Below are positions 33,133 through 41,476 of a stretch of 45,552 bases of DNA, piece by piece; the first letter of the stretch is position 1, and each line of letters starts with the position of its first letter. Source of the DNA: Nitrosopelagicus sp964511265 (lineage in GTDB: Archaea > Thermoproteota > Nitrososphaeria > Nitrososphaerales > Nitrosopumilaceae). The translations under genes and the position numbers were made by a program. The notes under the pieces are model-generated. The model worked only from the letters and a program-made list of their open reading frames with translations, had not been told where the DNA came from and did not search any database. The stretch is from NCBI GenBank assembly GCA_964511265.1, contig CAZEES010000007.1:1-45552 (forward strand). The letters run 5' to 3'.

Positions 33133-33196
33133 CTGGTGCGCGGTTTGTCGATGGGCGAACTGACCGCAAGGGATGAAGAGTTAATCCGCGCATCAG
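33133..33196 (+). ncRNA. Candidate 64-nt hairpin RNA
   Basis: CTGGTGCGCGG (33133-33143) pairs with CCGCGCATCAG (33186-33196) at all 11 positions with one G-U pair. The 42-nt interior contains AACT/AGTT and CUGA- and GAUGA-like words, but no convincing C/D or H/ACA guide boxes. The stem is followed by TCGTTTTTG, which could end transcription. It is GC-richer than its surroundings and sits between two genes on the same strand, 27 nt after one stop, so it may be a separate small RNA or part of a UTR. Confidence 0.5.
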
Positions 33197-33218
33197 TCGT
33201 TTTTGTGATCTCAAAAAT

Positions 33219-33596
33219 GTGGCAACACTCTTATGTAAAAATACAAGGAAATCGATATTGGTAAACTGCCCTGAATGTGTAAGTAGAGAAGTAGCAAAGA
33301 AAAAGAAACAGCTAGAAGCAGATTTTAACGCGGAAGAACAAGAAGCCGGATTTGAATTTAGAGCACCACCATACAGGGAAATGGAAGATGAGATTGATTT
33401 TGAAGGATTAGGTTTGATAATGAAATTAGATCCTGCTACAAAACACTTCATTTGTAAAAGATGTGGGCTATATGCAACAAGAGAACAAGTTAGTGATATC
33501 AGATACAAATTATCTCGTAAAGAAAGCACAAAATCAGATAAACAATATGATTATCTAGATTGGTGGCAAAAGAGCAAAAAAGACAAAGACGAATAG
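33219..33596 (+). CDS. Small zinc-binding hypothetical protein
   Basis: The product of up to 125 residues has CPEC near its start and CKRCG near residue 80, spaced by a Lys/Glu-rich helix and EFRAPPYREMEDEIDFEGLG. The two pairs could form a zinc site. The C-terminus is charged (SRKESTKSDKQYDYLDWWQK). I know no named family. The start is uncertain: the ATG at 33219 may be wrong, because a TTG at 33258 (giving MVNCPECV) has AAGGA about 8 nt upstream and a TATA-like TTATGTAAA further up. The next gene follows after 15 nt. Confidence 0.7.
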   Translation: MATLLCKNTRKSILVNCPECVSREVAKKKKQLEADFNAEEQEAGFEFRAPPYREMEDEIDFEGLGLIMKLDPATKHFICKRCGLYATREQVSDIRYKLSRKESTKSDKQYDYLDWWQKSKKDKDE

Positions 33597-33611
33597 AATT
33601 TTTGATGGAAA

Positions 33612-33977
33612 ATGGCCAAAAAAAAGGATGAGGTTCCAGAAGAGATCAATAAAGAATTAGAATCACCAAAATTTGGAAAACCAAAATCTATGACAAATAC
33701 AGGTTATGTTTTAGATATTAATGAAAAGGACAAGAAAGTTGATCTGCAATTGTATGAATCAGTTCAAGGAACGTCAATTATTGAAGGACTGAATCTTTCA
33801 AAAGATGTAAAATTAAACGATTTAGAAAAAGGAGTTGTATGTGAATTCAAATTGAATGAACTAAAAGCCAAACTAAGCAAGCAGACAGTTGATTATCTTG
33901 CAGAACAAGGAATCAACCTTAAAGAAATAATTCAATACGAATTAGCTGAAGTAAAAATTATAGACGAAAACGCCTAA
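33612..33977 (+). CDS. Hypothetical protein, 121 residues
   Basis: It begins MAKKKDEVPEEINKELESPK, a charged lead-in, and then a mixed strand region KSMTNTGYVLDINEKDKKVD and LQLYESVQG that could be a small beta-barrel, followed by helices (SKQTVDYLAEQGINLKEIIQ). There is no signal, membrane segment or metal motif. No family is recognised. It is 15 nt after the zinc-binding gene and probably cotranscribed with it. Its end overlaps the convergent SDR gene stop by 4 nt. Confidence 0.7.
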   Translation: MAKKKDEVPEEINKELESPKFGKPKSMTNTGYVLDINEKDKKVDLQLYESVQGTSIIEGLNLSKDVKLNDLEKGVVCEFKLNELKAKLSKQTVDYLAEQGINLKEIIQYELAEVKIIDENA

Positions 33978-34774
33978 GAGTCTCTCTTGTCAAGTTGCTT
34001 TCTAAAAGCATTACCAAGTAATGGATTAATTAAAAATGGAAATGTATGTTTCAACCAGATTGCGATCCTTACAACAGATGGAACGACAATTTCTAATCTA
34101 GTAGAATTTGCTGCTTTAATGATTGCATTTGCAACAGTTTCAGAGCTTAATGAGATACCAGTCGCATACTTTGTGAAATTTTTAAAAGATGGATGATCAA
34201 ATAGGCTCGTTCGCACCATTATTGGGCTAACAACAGTTACTCCAATATTTTTTCCATGTAGTTCATGATGTAATCCTTCAGAAAAACCCAACATGGCAAA
34301 TTTTGTTGCACAGTATGATGCGACGCCGGGAATGCTAAAGCTTCCACCAACAGATGCTACATTGACAATATGACCAGAATTTTGTTTTAGAAAATGTGGT
34401 AAGAATGATTTTGTGCAGTTGACCATACCAAAATAGTTAGTTTGCATTTGAGATTCAATATCTTCAATGGACAATTCTTCTACTTTTCCATAAATTACGA
34501 ATCCTGCATTATTTACTAAAACATCAATTTGAGAAAATGTCTCAATCACTTTATCAGACAGTTGTTTAACTTGGTCTTTATCAGATACATCACAAACTTG
34601 TACCAATGTTTTAACTGAATGTTTGGCTAGTTTTTTCTCAACTTGTTCTAACTTTTCTTTTCTTCGTGCAACCAGTACTACATTTGCACCTTTTTTTGCA
34701 AATTGCTCAGCAGCTGCCTCGCCAATTCCACTAGATGCTCCTGTAATCACTACGACCTTGTTCTTGAAATTCAT
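33974..34774 (-). CDS. Short-chain dehydrogenase/reductase (SDR)
   Basis: The 266-residue classical SDR has TGASSGIG at 11-18 for the dinucleotide, NNAG at 88-91, Ser141 and the Tyr154-x3-Lys158 catalytic pair in YCATK. The sequence ARRKEKLEQ after the second strand suggests NADP(H) preference. It resembles the group that includes bacterial and eukaryotic DHRS-type reductases of lipids and ketones, but the substrate cannot be assigned. The C-terminal hydrophobic stretch (SVVRIAIWLKHTFPFLINPL) may contact membranes or lipids. It lies 3 nt after the UPF0104-like membrane gene stop, so the two may form one unit. Confidence 0.88.
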   Translation of the reverse strand: MNFKNKVVVITGASSGIGEAAAEQFAKKGANVVLVARRKEKLEQVEKKLAKHSVKTLVQVCDVSDKDQVKQLSDKVIETFSQIDVLVNNAGFVIYGKVEELSIEDIESQMQTNYFGMVNCTKSFLPHFLKQNSGHIVNVASVGGSFSIPGVASYCATKFAMLGFSEGLHHELHGKNIGVTVVSPIMVRTSLFDHPSFKNFTKYATGISLSSETVANAIIKAANSTRLEIVVPSVVRIAIWLKHTFPFLINPLLGNAFRKQLDKRDS

Positions 34775-34777
34775 CTC

Positions 34778-35794
34778 TCATGCAGAATTTGGCTTGCTGA
34801 TTTTACTTAGTGCTAGTTTTACCAATAAGATCCACGTAACAGCAATTGGTATGTAGTATGTAGCAATTCTCCAGCCAATCACAGCATTCCATTGAAGTGC
34901 ATCAACATCGGCTGAAAAATTGAAAGGATCCAAATTGTTTAGATATGCAATAATTCCAAACTCTGCTAATCCAGAACCACCAACCGTAATTGGAAGATTT
35001 GCAATTGCATTTGCACCCATAACTGCCATGATTGAATCAAAGAATTCTACTGCATAGCCTACACCATTTGCAATTACCAAAAATGAGATTCCATAACATA
35101 TCCAAGATACAATTGATACAAAGAATCCTATTGTGAATACTTTTTTTGATTTACTAGAGTGAAGATTTTCTCTGCTCATTATACAAACTTCTTTAATCCA
35201 ACCGTTGGTTTGTTTGACATATTTTACACCACGTTCTTTTCCTAACGTAGTAGCAAGATATGAAATTACTCGAGGAAGTGTGAATGTTCGTTTTGATGAT
35301 AAGAAGAACAAGACAATCCATAATCCTGTAATTGGAATACTTGTTCCTAAAACTACTGCTCCAACAACGTATGCACCATACATTAATGCTAAAATTCCTG
35401 CCATGATTGAAAGTACGCCCATTGCAAACACTTCGGTTACAATGTCCAATAATGCAACCCACGATGCTTTGGATGTGGATATTCCTTTTTTTGTCATGTA
35501 GTAAATAACTGCAAACTCTGCTCCAACAAACATTGGAGTTGTAAATTTGATAAATTCACTACCTACACGCATTGCTGCTAAACGTTTGATGGAATCAAAT
35601 GGACCAAGAAAGGTTCGTGCAATGTATGCAAGCTTTAGTCCTTGTAGTCCTAATTTTGTCATTATTGCCAAAACAGCCAATGTGAAAGGAATAACGCCTA
35701 TAGCAAAGACATCATCAGCATCAATATCAAATTGAATTGCAATGATTATGATGGGAATTAGGGTAACAGGAATTACTGCTAATCTCCAGTTCAT
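34778..35794 (-). CDS. UPF0104/lysylphosphatidylglycerol synthase TM-region membrane protein
   Basis: The 338-residue protein begins MNWRLAVIPVTLIPIIIIAI and has about eight membrane helices. It shows LAYIARTFLGPFDSIKRLAA, EVFAMGVLSIMAGILALMYG and the NLPITVGGSGLAEFGIIAYL block that is typical of the UPF0104 (LPG synthase TM) family. Such proteins are suspected to move or flip lipids, but this is not shown here. An upstream open stretch could extend it to 35917, but it has no start with family support and would overlap the divergent GPN gene, so the ATG at 35794 is chosen. The SDR gene follows after 3 nt. Confidence 0.82.
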   Translation of the reverse strand: MNWRLAVIPVTLIPIIIIAIQFDIDADDVFAIGVIPFTLAVLAIMTKLGLQGLKLAYIARTFLGPFDSIKRLAAMRVGSEFIKFTTPMFVGAEFAVIYYMTKKGISTSKASWVALLDIVTEVFAMGVLSIMAGILALMYGAYVVGAVVLGTSIPITGLWIVLFFLSSKRTFTLPRVISYLATTLGKERGVKYVKQTNGWIKEVCIMSRENLHSSKSKKVFTIGFFVSIVSWICYGISFLVIANGVGYAVEFFDSIMAVMGANAIANLPITVGGSGLAEFGIIAYLNNLDPFNFSADVDALQWNAVIGWRIATYYIPIAVTWILLVKLALSKISKPNSA

Positions 35795-35852
35795 TGCTGA
35801 AATTTTAGGAGATTCAAATATAAGCGAATAAAAAAGAAATTTTGTCGAAAGA

Positions 35853-36611
35853 TTGAAAGTTATTTTTGTTACAGGCACAGCAGGGGCAGGAAAGTCGTTA
35901 TTGACTTCAAAAATCAAAGAGTATTATGCAAAAAATGCCACATTTCCAATTACACTGAATTTAGATCCCGGTGTTGCTAGTTTGCCATATTCCCCAGATA
36001 TTGATGTTCGAGATTATATTGATCTCAATACAATAATGGAAAAATACGAATTGGGATCAAATGGTTCATTGATAATGGCAAATGATCTAATTGCTACAAA
36101 AATTGATGACATACAAAAAGAAGCTGATACTATTAACCCAGATTATTTGATAGTCGATACGCCAGGACAAATTGAATTATTTGCATATAGGCAGAGCGGT
36201 CCATTCTTTGTAAATGAGTTTCAAGCTGAAGAAAAAATGAATTTATTTTTGTTTGACGGAACAATGGTTTCAACTCCAAGTAACTTTGTGTCACTAACAT
36301 TATTGTCAACATCAATAAGATTACGATTAGGATTACCAACAGTTAATGTAATTACAAAAAGTGATTTGATACAAGAAAAATTAGAAAAAGTGCTAAGCTG
36401 GTCTGGAACCGACTCGCAATTAGAGGCAGATTTAGCAGGCGAATTGAATGGCGATACGTTTTCTCTAGTATCAGACATGTTATCAAGTTTAAACAGACAT
36501 GACTTTCAGCAAGATTTGATCCCAGTTTCTAATGTTACAGGAGACGGAATGGTAAATCTGCAAAGCGCACTAAGCAGAACTATTAACTTGGGCGAAGAAA
36601 TAGAAGATTAA
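35853..36611 (+). CDS. GPN-loop-family NTPase with altered loop
   Basis: The 252-residue P-loop NTPase has GTAGAGKS (8-15), DTPGQIE (102-108) and ITKSDLI, with NLDPGVASLPYSPDIDVRD after the P-loop. This matches GPN GTPases (XPA-binding protein 1 family), which act in RNA polymerase II assembly in eukaryotes. The Gly-Pro-Asn motif reads GSN (68-70) here. The start is TTG (35853), because the Walker motif begins at residue 8 and no ATG is available upstream. The stop is directly followed by the ATG of thrB, with no spacer, so they are cotranscribed. Confidence 0.9.
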   Translation: MKVIFVTGTAGAGKSLLTSKIKEYYAKNATFPITLNLDPGVASLPYSPDIDVRDYIDLNTIMEKYELGSNGSLIMANDLIATKIDDIQKEADTINPDYLIVDTPGQIELFAYRQSGPFFVNEFQAEEKMNLFLFDGTMVSTPSNFVSLTLLSTSIRLRLGLPTVNVITKSDLIQEKLEKVLSWSGTDSQLEADLAGELNGDTFSLVSDMLSSLNRHDFQQDLIPVSNVTGDGMVNLQSALSRTINLGEEIED

Positions 36612-37532
36612 ATGCAAAAATCAGTTAAGATCAAGTCACCGTCAACAACTGCAAATCTAGGTCCAGGATTTGATATTTTTGGGCTAGCACTTGATGCATT
36701 GTATGATGAAGTAACTCTAACAAAGAAAGGGAGTAAAATTACAATAATTAGTTCGGATAACATTCCATTAAGCCCATCAAAAAATACAGCAGGATTAGTT
36801 GTCTCTGCAATGAAAAAGAAATTCAAAATAAAAGATGGCATAGAGATCAAAATAAAGAAAAATGTTCCAGCTGGATTTGGAATGGGAAGCAGTGCAGCAT
36901 CAGCTGCTGCATGTGCTGTTGGTATGAACAAATTATACAGTTTGAAATTAAGTGATTCTAAACTTGTTGAATTTGCAGGAATTGGTGAAAAAGCTAGTGC
37001 AGGAACAATACACTATGATAACGTTGCAGCAGCATCTTTGGGAGGATTTGTGATGATAAAGACAAAACCTCTACAAGTGATAAAGATGGAACCACCAAAT
37101 GACTTGGTTTTGTGTGTAGCAGTACCAAAATTACAGGTTCCAGCTAAAAAGACCAAAGTTTCAAGAGGAGCCATACCAAAAAGAGTTTCATTATCAGATA
37201 TGGTGAAAAATATATCAAACGCGTCTGCAATTGTAGCAGGTTTTGCAAAAAAGGATTCCAAACTAATTGGTACTTCAGTGCAAGATGTAATTGTTGAACC
37301 GGCAAGAAAACACATGATTCCTGGATTTGACAAGGTGAAAAAAAATGCGGTAACTGCAGGTGCATACGGCGTTACGATCAGTGGAGCTGGACCATCAGTA
37401 ATAGCATTCACTGATAAAAAACATAATGCTAAAAGAATTTCTAATGCAATGAAAAAAGGATTCAAATCTGCAAAGACAGATTGTGATATTATAATTTGTA
37501 AACCAAGTAAAGGTCCAGTTATCAAAAGGTGA
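36612..37532 (+). CDS. thrB: Homoserine kinase
   Basis: The 306-residue GHMP kinase phosphorylates homoserine in threonine synthesis. It starts SVKIKSPSTTANLGPGFDIF, carries the ATP loop VPAGFGMGSSAASAAACAVG, YDNVAAASLGGF, and the C-terminal GVTISGAGPSVIAF. All three GHMP motifs are present and the length is typical. It begins immediately after the GPN-loop gene and is followed by queC after 3 nt, forming a three-gene operon of unrelated functions, as is common in compact archaeal genomes. Confidence 0.95.
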   Translation: MQKSVKIKSPSTTANLGPGFDIFGLALDALYDEVTLTKKGSKITIISSDNIPLSPSKNTAGLVVSAMKKKFKIKDGIEIKIKKNVPAGFGMGSSAASAAACAVGMNKLYSLKLSDSKLVEFAGIGEKASAGTIHYDNVAAASLGGFVMIKTKPLQVIKMEPPNDLVLCVAVPKLQVPAKKTKVSRGAIPKRVSLSDMVKNISNASAIVAGFAKKDSKLIGTSVQDVIVEPARKHMIPGFDKVKKNAVTAGAYGVTISGAGPSVIAFTDKKHNAKRISNAMKKGFKSAKTDCDIIICKPSKGPVIKR

Positions 37533-37535
37533 GAA

Positions 37536-38210
37536 ATGAAAAGAGCAGTAATCATTCTAAGTGGAGGTTTAGATTCAGCATGCATGATGTCATATTTGAA
37601 AAAAGGATACCAACTGTATGGAATTACATTTGCATATGGCCAGAGAGCATCTGAGGAGATAAAGGCTGCAAAACGAATAGCAAAATTACTCAAACTAAAA
37701 GAGCATAAAATTCTCGATATTGGTTTCATGAAGGAGTTGTATGGTGATAGTAACGTTTTGACCAGTACAAAGAAAAAGATGCCTAGTAAATTCGAATATT
37801 CTATTGTAGTTCCAATCAGAAATGCAATTTTTCTCTCAATTGCTACAGCATGGGCATTTACTCTTAATGCTGAATTAGTTGCATATGGAGCACAAAAAGG
37901 CGATACAAAATATCCTGATTGTAGACCAGAATTTACTAAAAAGATCCAAACTGCATTAAACCAAGGTGAATACGACGGAATTAAAAATAAGATTAGAAAA
38001 GAGATTAAAATTTGGTCTCCATACTCTGAAAACATTTCAAAGAGTGATCTGATAAAAAAAGGCTACAAGGTTTTAGGAAATGAAATTTTCAAGACCTGGA
38101 GCTGTTATCTAAGTGGAAAGATGCAATGCGGTAAATGTGAATCCTGTAACAATAGGAAAATTGCATTTGCAAAAGCAAAGATTCTAGATAAGACTAGATA
38201 TTTGAAATAA
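37536..38210 (+). CDS. queC: 7-cyano-7-deazaguanine (preQ0) synthase
   Basis: The 224-residue PP-loop enzyme converts 7-carboxy-7-deazaguanine to preQ0, the precursor of archaeosine in tRNA. The loop is SGGLDS (9-14), then YGITFAYGQRASEEI, VPIRNAIFLSIA, GAQKGDTKYPDCRPEF, and a zinc site with Cys190, Cys198, Cys201 and Cys204. The length is normal. FolE, which supplies the first intermediate of the same pathway from GTP, is 360 nt away on the other strand. No other deazaguanine genes are visible in the window. Confidence 0.95.
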   Translation: MKRAVIILSGGLDSACMMSYLKKGYQLYGITFAYGQRASEEIKAAKRIAKLLKLKEHKILDIGFMKELYGDSNVLTSTKKKMPSKFEYSIVVPIRNAIFLSIATAWAFTLNAELVAYGAQKGDTKYPDCRPEFTKKIQTALNQGEYDGIKNKIRKEIKIWSPYSENISKSDLIKKGYKVLGNEIFKTWSCYLSGKMQCGKCESCNNRKIAFAKAKILDKTRYLK

Positions 38211-38212
38211 GA

Positions 38213-38527
38213 TTAGAGTATTGTTCTTTTCAAGACAAATCTACGAGCGCCTAGATACCATCCAGCAAAGATTGCACCTACAATTCCCCAGAATATCCAG
38301 TTAAGCATTGTTTGTTGCATCTCTGGTTCATCAGAAATAGAACAGTTGGTTTCTTGTGATTCTTGTTCACAGTCCCATCCATACATAACTACGGAATCCT
38401 CAAAGAATGGGCTGACTTGCCATGAAACAACAATTGCAAGTGCAATTACTATTGCAAATTCAATTACAGACCAAGAGAAAAATGGCCATGATTCACTTGG
38501 AACATGAATGTTATTTCTTGCAGGCAT
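38213..38527 (-). CDS. Hypothetical two-helix membrane protein
   Basis: The 104-residue protein has two membrane helices (about 18-38, SVIEFAIVIALAIVVSWQVS, and 76-95, WIFWGIVGAIFAGWYLG) linked by an acidic loop with two cysteines (WDCEQESQETNCSISDEPEM), which could form a disulfide outside the membrane. A basic end (RRFVLKRTIL) follows. No family is recognised. It is convergent with queC, the stops being 2 nt apart, and lies 43 nt downstream of folE's stop side on the opposite orientation. Confidence 0.65.
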   Translation of the reverse strand: MPARNNIHVPSESWPFFSWSVIEFAIVIALAIVVSWQVSPFFEDSVVMYGWDCEQESQETNCSISDEPEMQQTMLNWIFWGIVGAIFAGWYLGARRFVLKRTIL

Positions 38528-38570
38528 GATAAATTTCTGATATGGGGATTATTTAATTTTTGATAGTAGA

Positions 38571-39110
38571 TTATGTACTTCTGATGGCTTTTAGTAGCTC
38601 TTCTTTGGTCTTTTGATCCTCAAATGTTCCTCTAAATGCAGAAGTTGTGACTTTGGCGTCATTTTTTACACCTCTCATTTTCATACATAGATGTTCAGCG
38701 TCTGCTACTACTGCAACGCCTTTCACACCTTGCGAATACAACTCATCTGCAATATTTTTGGTGATTCTTTCTTGAATTTGCAGTCTCTTTGAGAATTTTT
38801 CGACAACTCTTACTAGTTTGGATATTCCAAAGACACGACCGTTTGGGACATATGCAATTTGTATGGTTCCATAAAATGGCAACATGTGGTGTTCACACAT
38901 TGAGTAAAATTGAATGTTCTTTGCAACTACTATCTCAGAGTCTTCCGAGAATTGTACAGATAATTCAGAATCGGAATCATAACCTCCAAAGATTTCACTG
39001 TATGCATCAGCAATTCTTCTTGGTGTATCACGCAGACCTTCTCTTGTTGGGTCTTCTCCAATTTCAATAATTAATTCACGGACTAGTTTCTTGACACGCT
39101 CTTTATCCAT
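38571..39110 (-). CDS. folE: GTP cyclohydrolase I
   Basis: The 179-residue FolE converts GTP to dihydroneopterin triphosphate. The zinc ligands are Cys72 and His75 in MCEHHMLPFYG and Cys142 in EHLCMKMRGV, and the tail TTSAFRGTF is standard. NPTREGLRDTP-like DPTREGLRDTPRRIADAYSE is at 20-39. In archaea that use a tetrahydrofolate or archaeosine route it feeds QueD/QueE/QueC. The ATG at 39110 gives a normal length; an upstream start at 39128 adds six residues. It is near queC, which supports a role in preQ0 synthesis, although folates are possible. Confidence 0.95.
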   Translation of the reverse strand: MDKERVKKLVRELIIEIGEDPTREGLRDTPRRIADAYSEIFGGYDSDSELSVQFSEDSEIVVAKNIQFYSMCEHHMLPFYGTIQIAYVPNGRVFGISKLVRVVEKFSKRLQIQERITKNIADELYSQGVKGVAVVADAEHLCMKMRGVKNDAKVTTSAFRGTFEDQKTKEELLKAIRST

Positions 39111-39164
39111 GTTGTAAATTGATTTCAAAGCTTATTTTAAAGGATTTGTATTTCTTAGGCACAA

Positions 39165-39362
39165 TCATTCGTGAACGATTATTTCTTTTTTGTAGAACAA
39201 GCCAGAGATCATAAAGACCACACCAAGAATTCCAATTAGGCTTCCAACGAATTCAATTGTCGAGACTACTCCTTCAGCAAGAGGTGCTATTAGAAGTGCT
39301 ACAAATGCACCAAAAATTACCATTGGTAATCCAACACCAAGAATGATTGCTTTGGATGTCAT
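39165..39362 (-). CDS. Small two-helix membrane protein
   Basis: The 65-residue protein is almost all hydrophobic: helices at about 4-26 (AIILGVGLPMVIFGAFVALL) and 33-55 (STIEFVGSLIGILGVVFMIS), with a short charged end YKKEIIVHE. No family is recognised; small proteins of this type are frequent in archaea. It lies between folE and the secreted coiled-coil gene, on the same strand as both, about 32 nt from the latter. Confidence 0.65.
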   Translation of the reverse strand: MTSKAIILGVGLPMVIFGAFVALLIAPLAEGVVSTIEFVGSLIGILGVVFMISGLFYKKEIIVHE

Positions 39363-39394
39363 AATGAAAAACGATGTTTGAATCTATATGAAGT

Positions 39395-40456
39395 TTATGT
39401 TGACTCTTGTAATATTCTTGATGCTTTAGATAGTAGTTTCTCTACAAGGTCTACTTTTGCATCAGTCTTGTGTTTTGGTTCATCAATGTTGTTTCGTATA
39501 TTATCGATTATGGCAAGAGCCTTTTCTACATAATACAATGCTACTTTACTTTCCGATGCATCAGAGTGAAGCAATTTAGCTTTTGTCTCCAATTGATTTA
39601 ATTCTGACGCAATTCTTTGTGTCTGAGACAGTCTTATCTCATCAACATCAATTTGTTTTATATCGTTTCTGTTGATTTCTTTGATGTCATTATTTATGGT
39701 AATTATTATTCTGATGTTCTTAGTGATCTGAGATGTATTATTTGAGGAAACGAGTTGTGTTTTGGTGTTCTCTAATTTTTTAACATAGTCAAGTAGACCA
39801 GATGTTTTTGCCTCTACAATGAGGGCATTGATTTTATCAACATATCTTTCTGCAAGTGCCTGTGCACGAATTATTTTGTTTTGTTCATTAATGGATTGCA
39901 AAGTTTTGTAAATCTGAATACCTTTCAAAGCAACTTGTTCAATTGCTTGTTTTGTCTTTTCAGTATTGCCTTGTTGAGCATTTTGTTTTGCTAGAGATAG
40001 TAGACTTTCCATCTCTGAAAAGTCAATATTTGCACCTAGTTTCTTTGAGAATTGTTGTAATTTCTGATAATTCATCTCATATCTTTTAATAATTTGGGAT
40101 TGGTCAGGAAGTGAAGATTCTTGTGATTTGCTTGCTTCTAATTGATTTAACATATGGCTAACCTGTTTTAATTTGCCCATAGATGAGACAAACAAATCTC
40201 GTGCTGATTTCACATCTCCATTTTTTATGGCAACCGATAGTTTGTCTATCTCTTCATTGCTTTGACCATACAAATCAAGTATTCTGGAATCAGAATTCTC
40301 CATTTTATCTATCTTTGATTTGATATAGCTTTTTGCATTTTCAGTAATTGTTAACATGTAGTTTAGATCAGATGCGGCCTCTGTTGTCATCATGGCTGTT
40401 GGAAGTAAGAGACCGGACATGGCGAATAATGTTAATATTCCATAGAATTTATTCAT
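39395..40456 (-). CDS. Secreted coiled-coil protein
   Basis: The 353-residue product has a signal peptide (MNKFYGILTLFAMSGLLLPT) and then a largely helical region with many Gln, Asn, Lys and Ser residues in coiled-coil spacing (AKSYIKSKIDKMENSDSRIL, KLQQFSKKLGANIDFSEMES, EVAL-like QLETKAKLLHSDASES). It has no C-terminal membrane anchor. No named family is recognised. It could be a structural or adhesion protein on the cell surface. It overlaps the membrane winged-helix gene by 8 nt, so it is the last gene of a three-gene operon, possibly a target or partner of the regulator. Confidence 0.72.
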   Translation of the reverse strand: MNKFYGILTLFAMSGLLLPTAMMTTEAASDLNYMLTITENAKSYIKSKIDKMENSDSRILDLYGQSNEEIDKLSVAIKNGDVKSARDLFVSSMGKLKQVSHMLNQLEASKSQESSLPDQSQIIKRYEMNYQKLQQFSKKLGANIDFSEMESLLSLAKQNAQQGNTEKTKQAIEQVALKGIQIYKTLQSINEQNKIIRAQALAERYVDKINALIVEAKTSGLLDYVKKLENTKTQLVSSNNTSQITKNIRIIITINNDIKEINRNDIKQIDVDEIRLSQTQRIASELNQLETKAKLLHSDASESKVALYYVEKALAIIDNIRNNIDEPKHKTDAKVDLVEKLLSKASRILQEST

Positions 40457-41474
40457 CTGATTTTACCTCCACATTTGTTAATTTGATTAGATTTTGCTGG
40501 TCCTTTTTAGTGATTTCAATTAGTTCATGTCTTTCTAATCTTTTTACTGCTCTCCACATTGTTGTTCTTGGCAAAAGGAATTTCTTTCTCAAATCACTCT
40601 CCATCACGCTACCGCCATTTTCATGAATAAATTTGATAATTTCTTTGTCATCTTCTCTAAGGTCAGACATTTCGAGAACCTTTTCAATACTAAATGGTTT
40701 TGTCTTTTCTAGAATTTCAGTTTGAGTAGATAATACTGTTTGTTTTGGTTTATTTCTCATCTTAAAGGCAATTGCAGCAATTATGGCAATGGCTGCAACT
40801 CCGCCTGCTACATATATCATAGAATTATCAGCTTCTGATGCAGCATCTCCACCAGGTGGTGAGACCTGTGATGATTCTGCGACTGCTAAAAAGTATGTAA
40901 TTTCAGCCATTCCGCTTGGCAAGAGAATTTTTGTTCTATCGGAATCAACCTGCATGTCCATAGGAATTGTAGACATTCCAACAATGACAGAGTTTTTTGG
41001 CATAGTTACAGTAAATTCTACAGGCGAATCCATTTCAAATGACCAGATTTTTCCATCTTTTGAAATGAGTGAATAAGTATCATAATTTATTAAAATATTT
41101 GAAGACCCCAGAGTTTCCACATCTAAAATTTCATTCTCAATAGGAGATTGGACCATCAGAGGAAAACCATTCTCATCTTCAACTACTAAATTTTCAAATG
41201 AAGATCCATACAAAGGAACAATAGTGTCTGGAAGAAGAGGATCAGATTCTAAAGAATAAGTAACATGTGTTGATCCGTCAGGAAAAAGAAAGAAATCGAG
41301 GGTTCGAGTGGAGCCAAAAGAGTGCTGTAGCGGTACAGACATAGCCAGCAGAATTAGGACGAAAGCTGCTACGTGTACACGTGCCATCAAAATCAGGGCA
41401 GAAGTTGGGCTTAAAAGCATTCCATCATTCTTGGAACCTTCCAACCAACTACAGTACACTGACTCTTGGTTCAT
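40449..41474 (-). CDS. Membrane-anchored protein with extracytoplasmic domain and cytoplasmic winged helix
   Basis: The 341-residue frame has a signal-like segment (MARVHVAAFVLILLAMSVPL from residue 30), a beta-rich outer domain (about 55-195, TRTLDFFLFPDGSTHVTYSL and VEFTVTMPKNSVIVGMST), a membrane helix AGGVAAIAIIAAIAF (about 225-240), and a C-terminal winged-helix HTH (DDKEIIKFIHENGGSVMESD then LRKKFLLPRTTMWRAVKRLE). It looks like a one-protein sensor that links an outside signal to DNA binding. The true start may be the ATG at 41387. It is 2 nt after the small HTH gene and overlaps the secreted coiled-coil gene by 8 nt. Confidence 0.78.
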   Translation of the reverse strand: MNQESVYCSWLEGSKNDGMLLSPTSALILMARVHVAAFVLILLAMSVPLQHSFGSTRTLDFFLFPDGSTHVTYSLESDPLLPDTIVPLYGSSFENLVVEDENGFPLMVQSPIENEILDVETLGSSNILINYDTYSLISKDGKIWSFEMDSPVEFTVTMPKNSVIVGMSTIPMDMQVDSDRTKILLPSGMAEITYFLAVAESSQVSPPGGDAASEADNSMIYVAGGVAAIAIIAAIAFKMRNKPKQTVLSTQTEILEKTKPFSIEKVLEMSDLREDDKEIIKFIHENGGSVMESDLRKKFLLPRTTMWRAVKRLERHELIEITKKDQQNLIKLTNVEVKSDE

Positions 41475-41476
41475 TT

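Noticed and set aside
33133..33196. C/D-box or H/ACA guide RNA
   Set aside because: Box D-like CUGA and a weak C'-like word occur, but a proper C box near the 5' end, D box near the 3' end or an ACA tail are absent.
37013..38035. Long open frame on the minus strand over thrB and queC (340 codons)
   Set aside because: It is a shadow of two clearly assigned genes and its translation has no recognisable domain.
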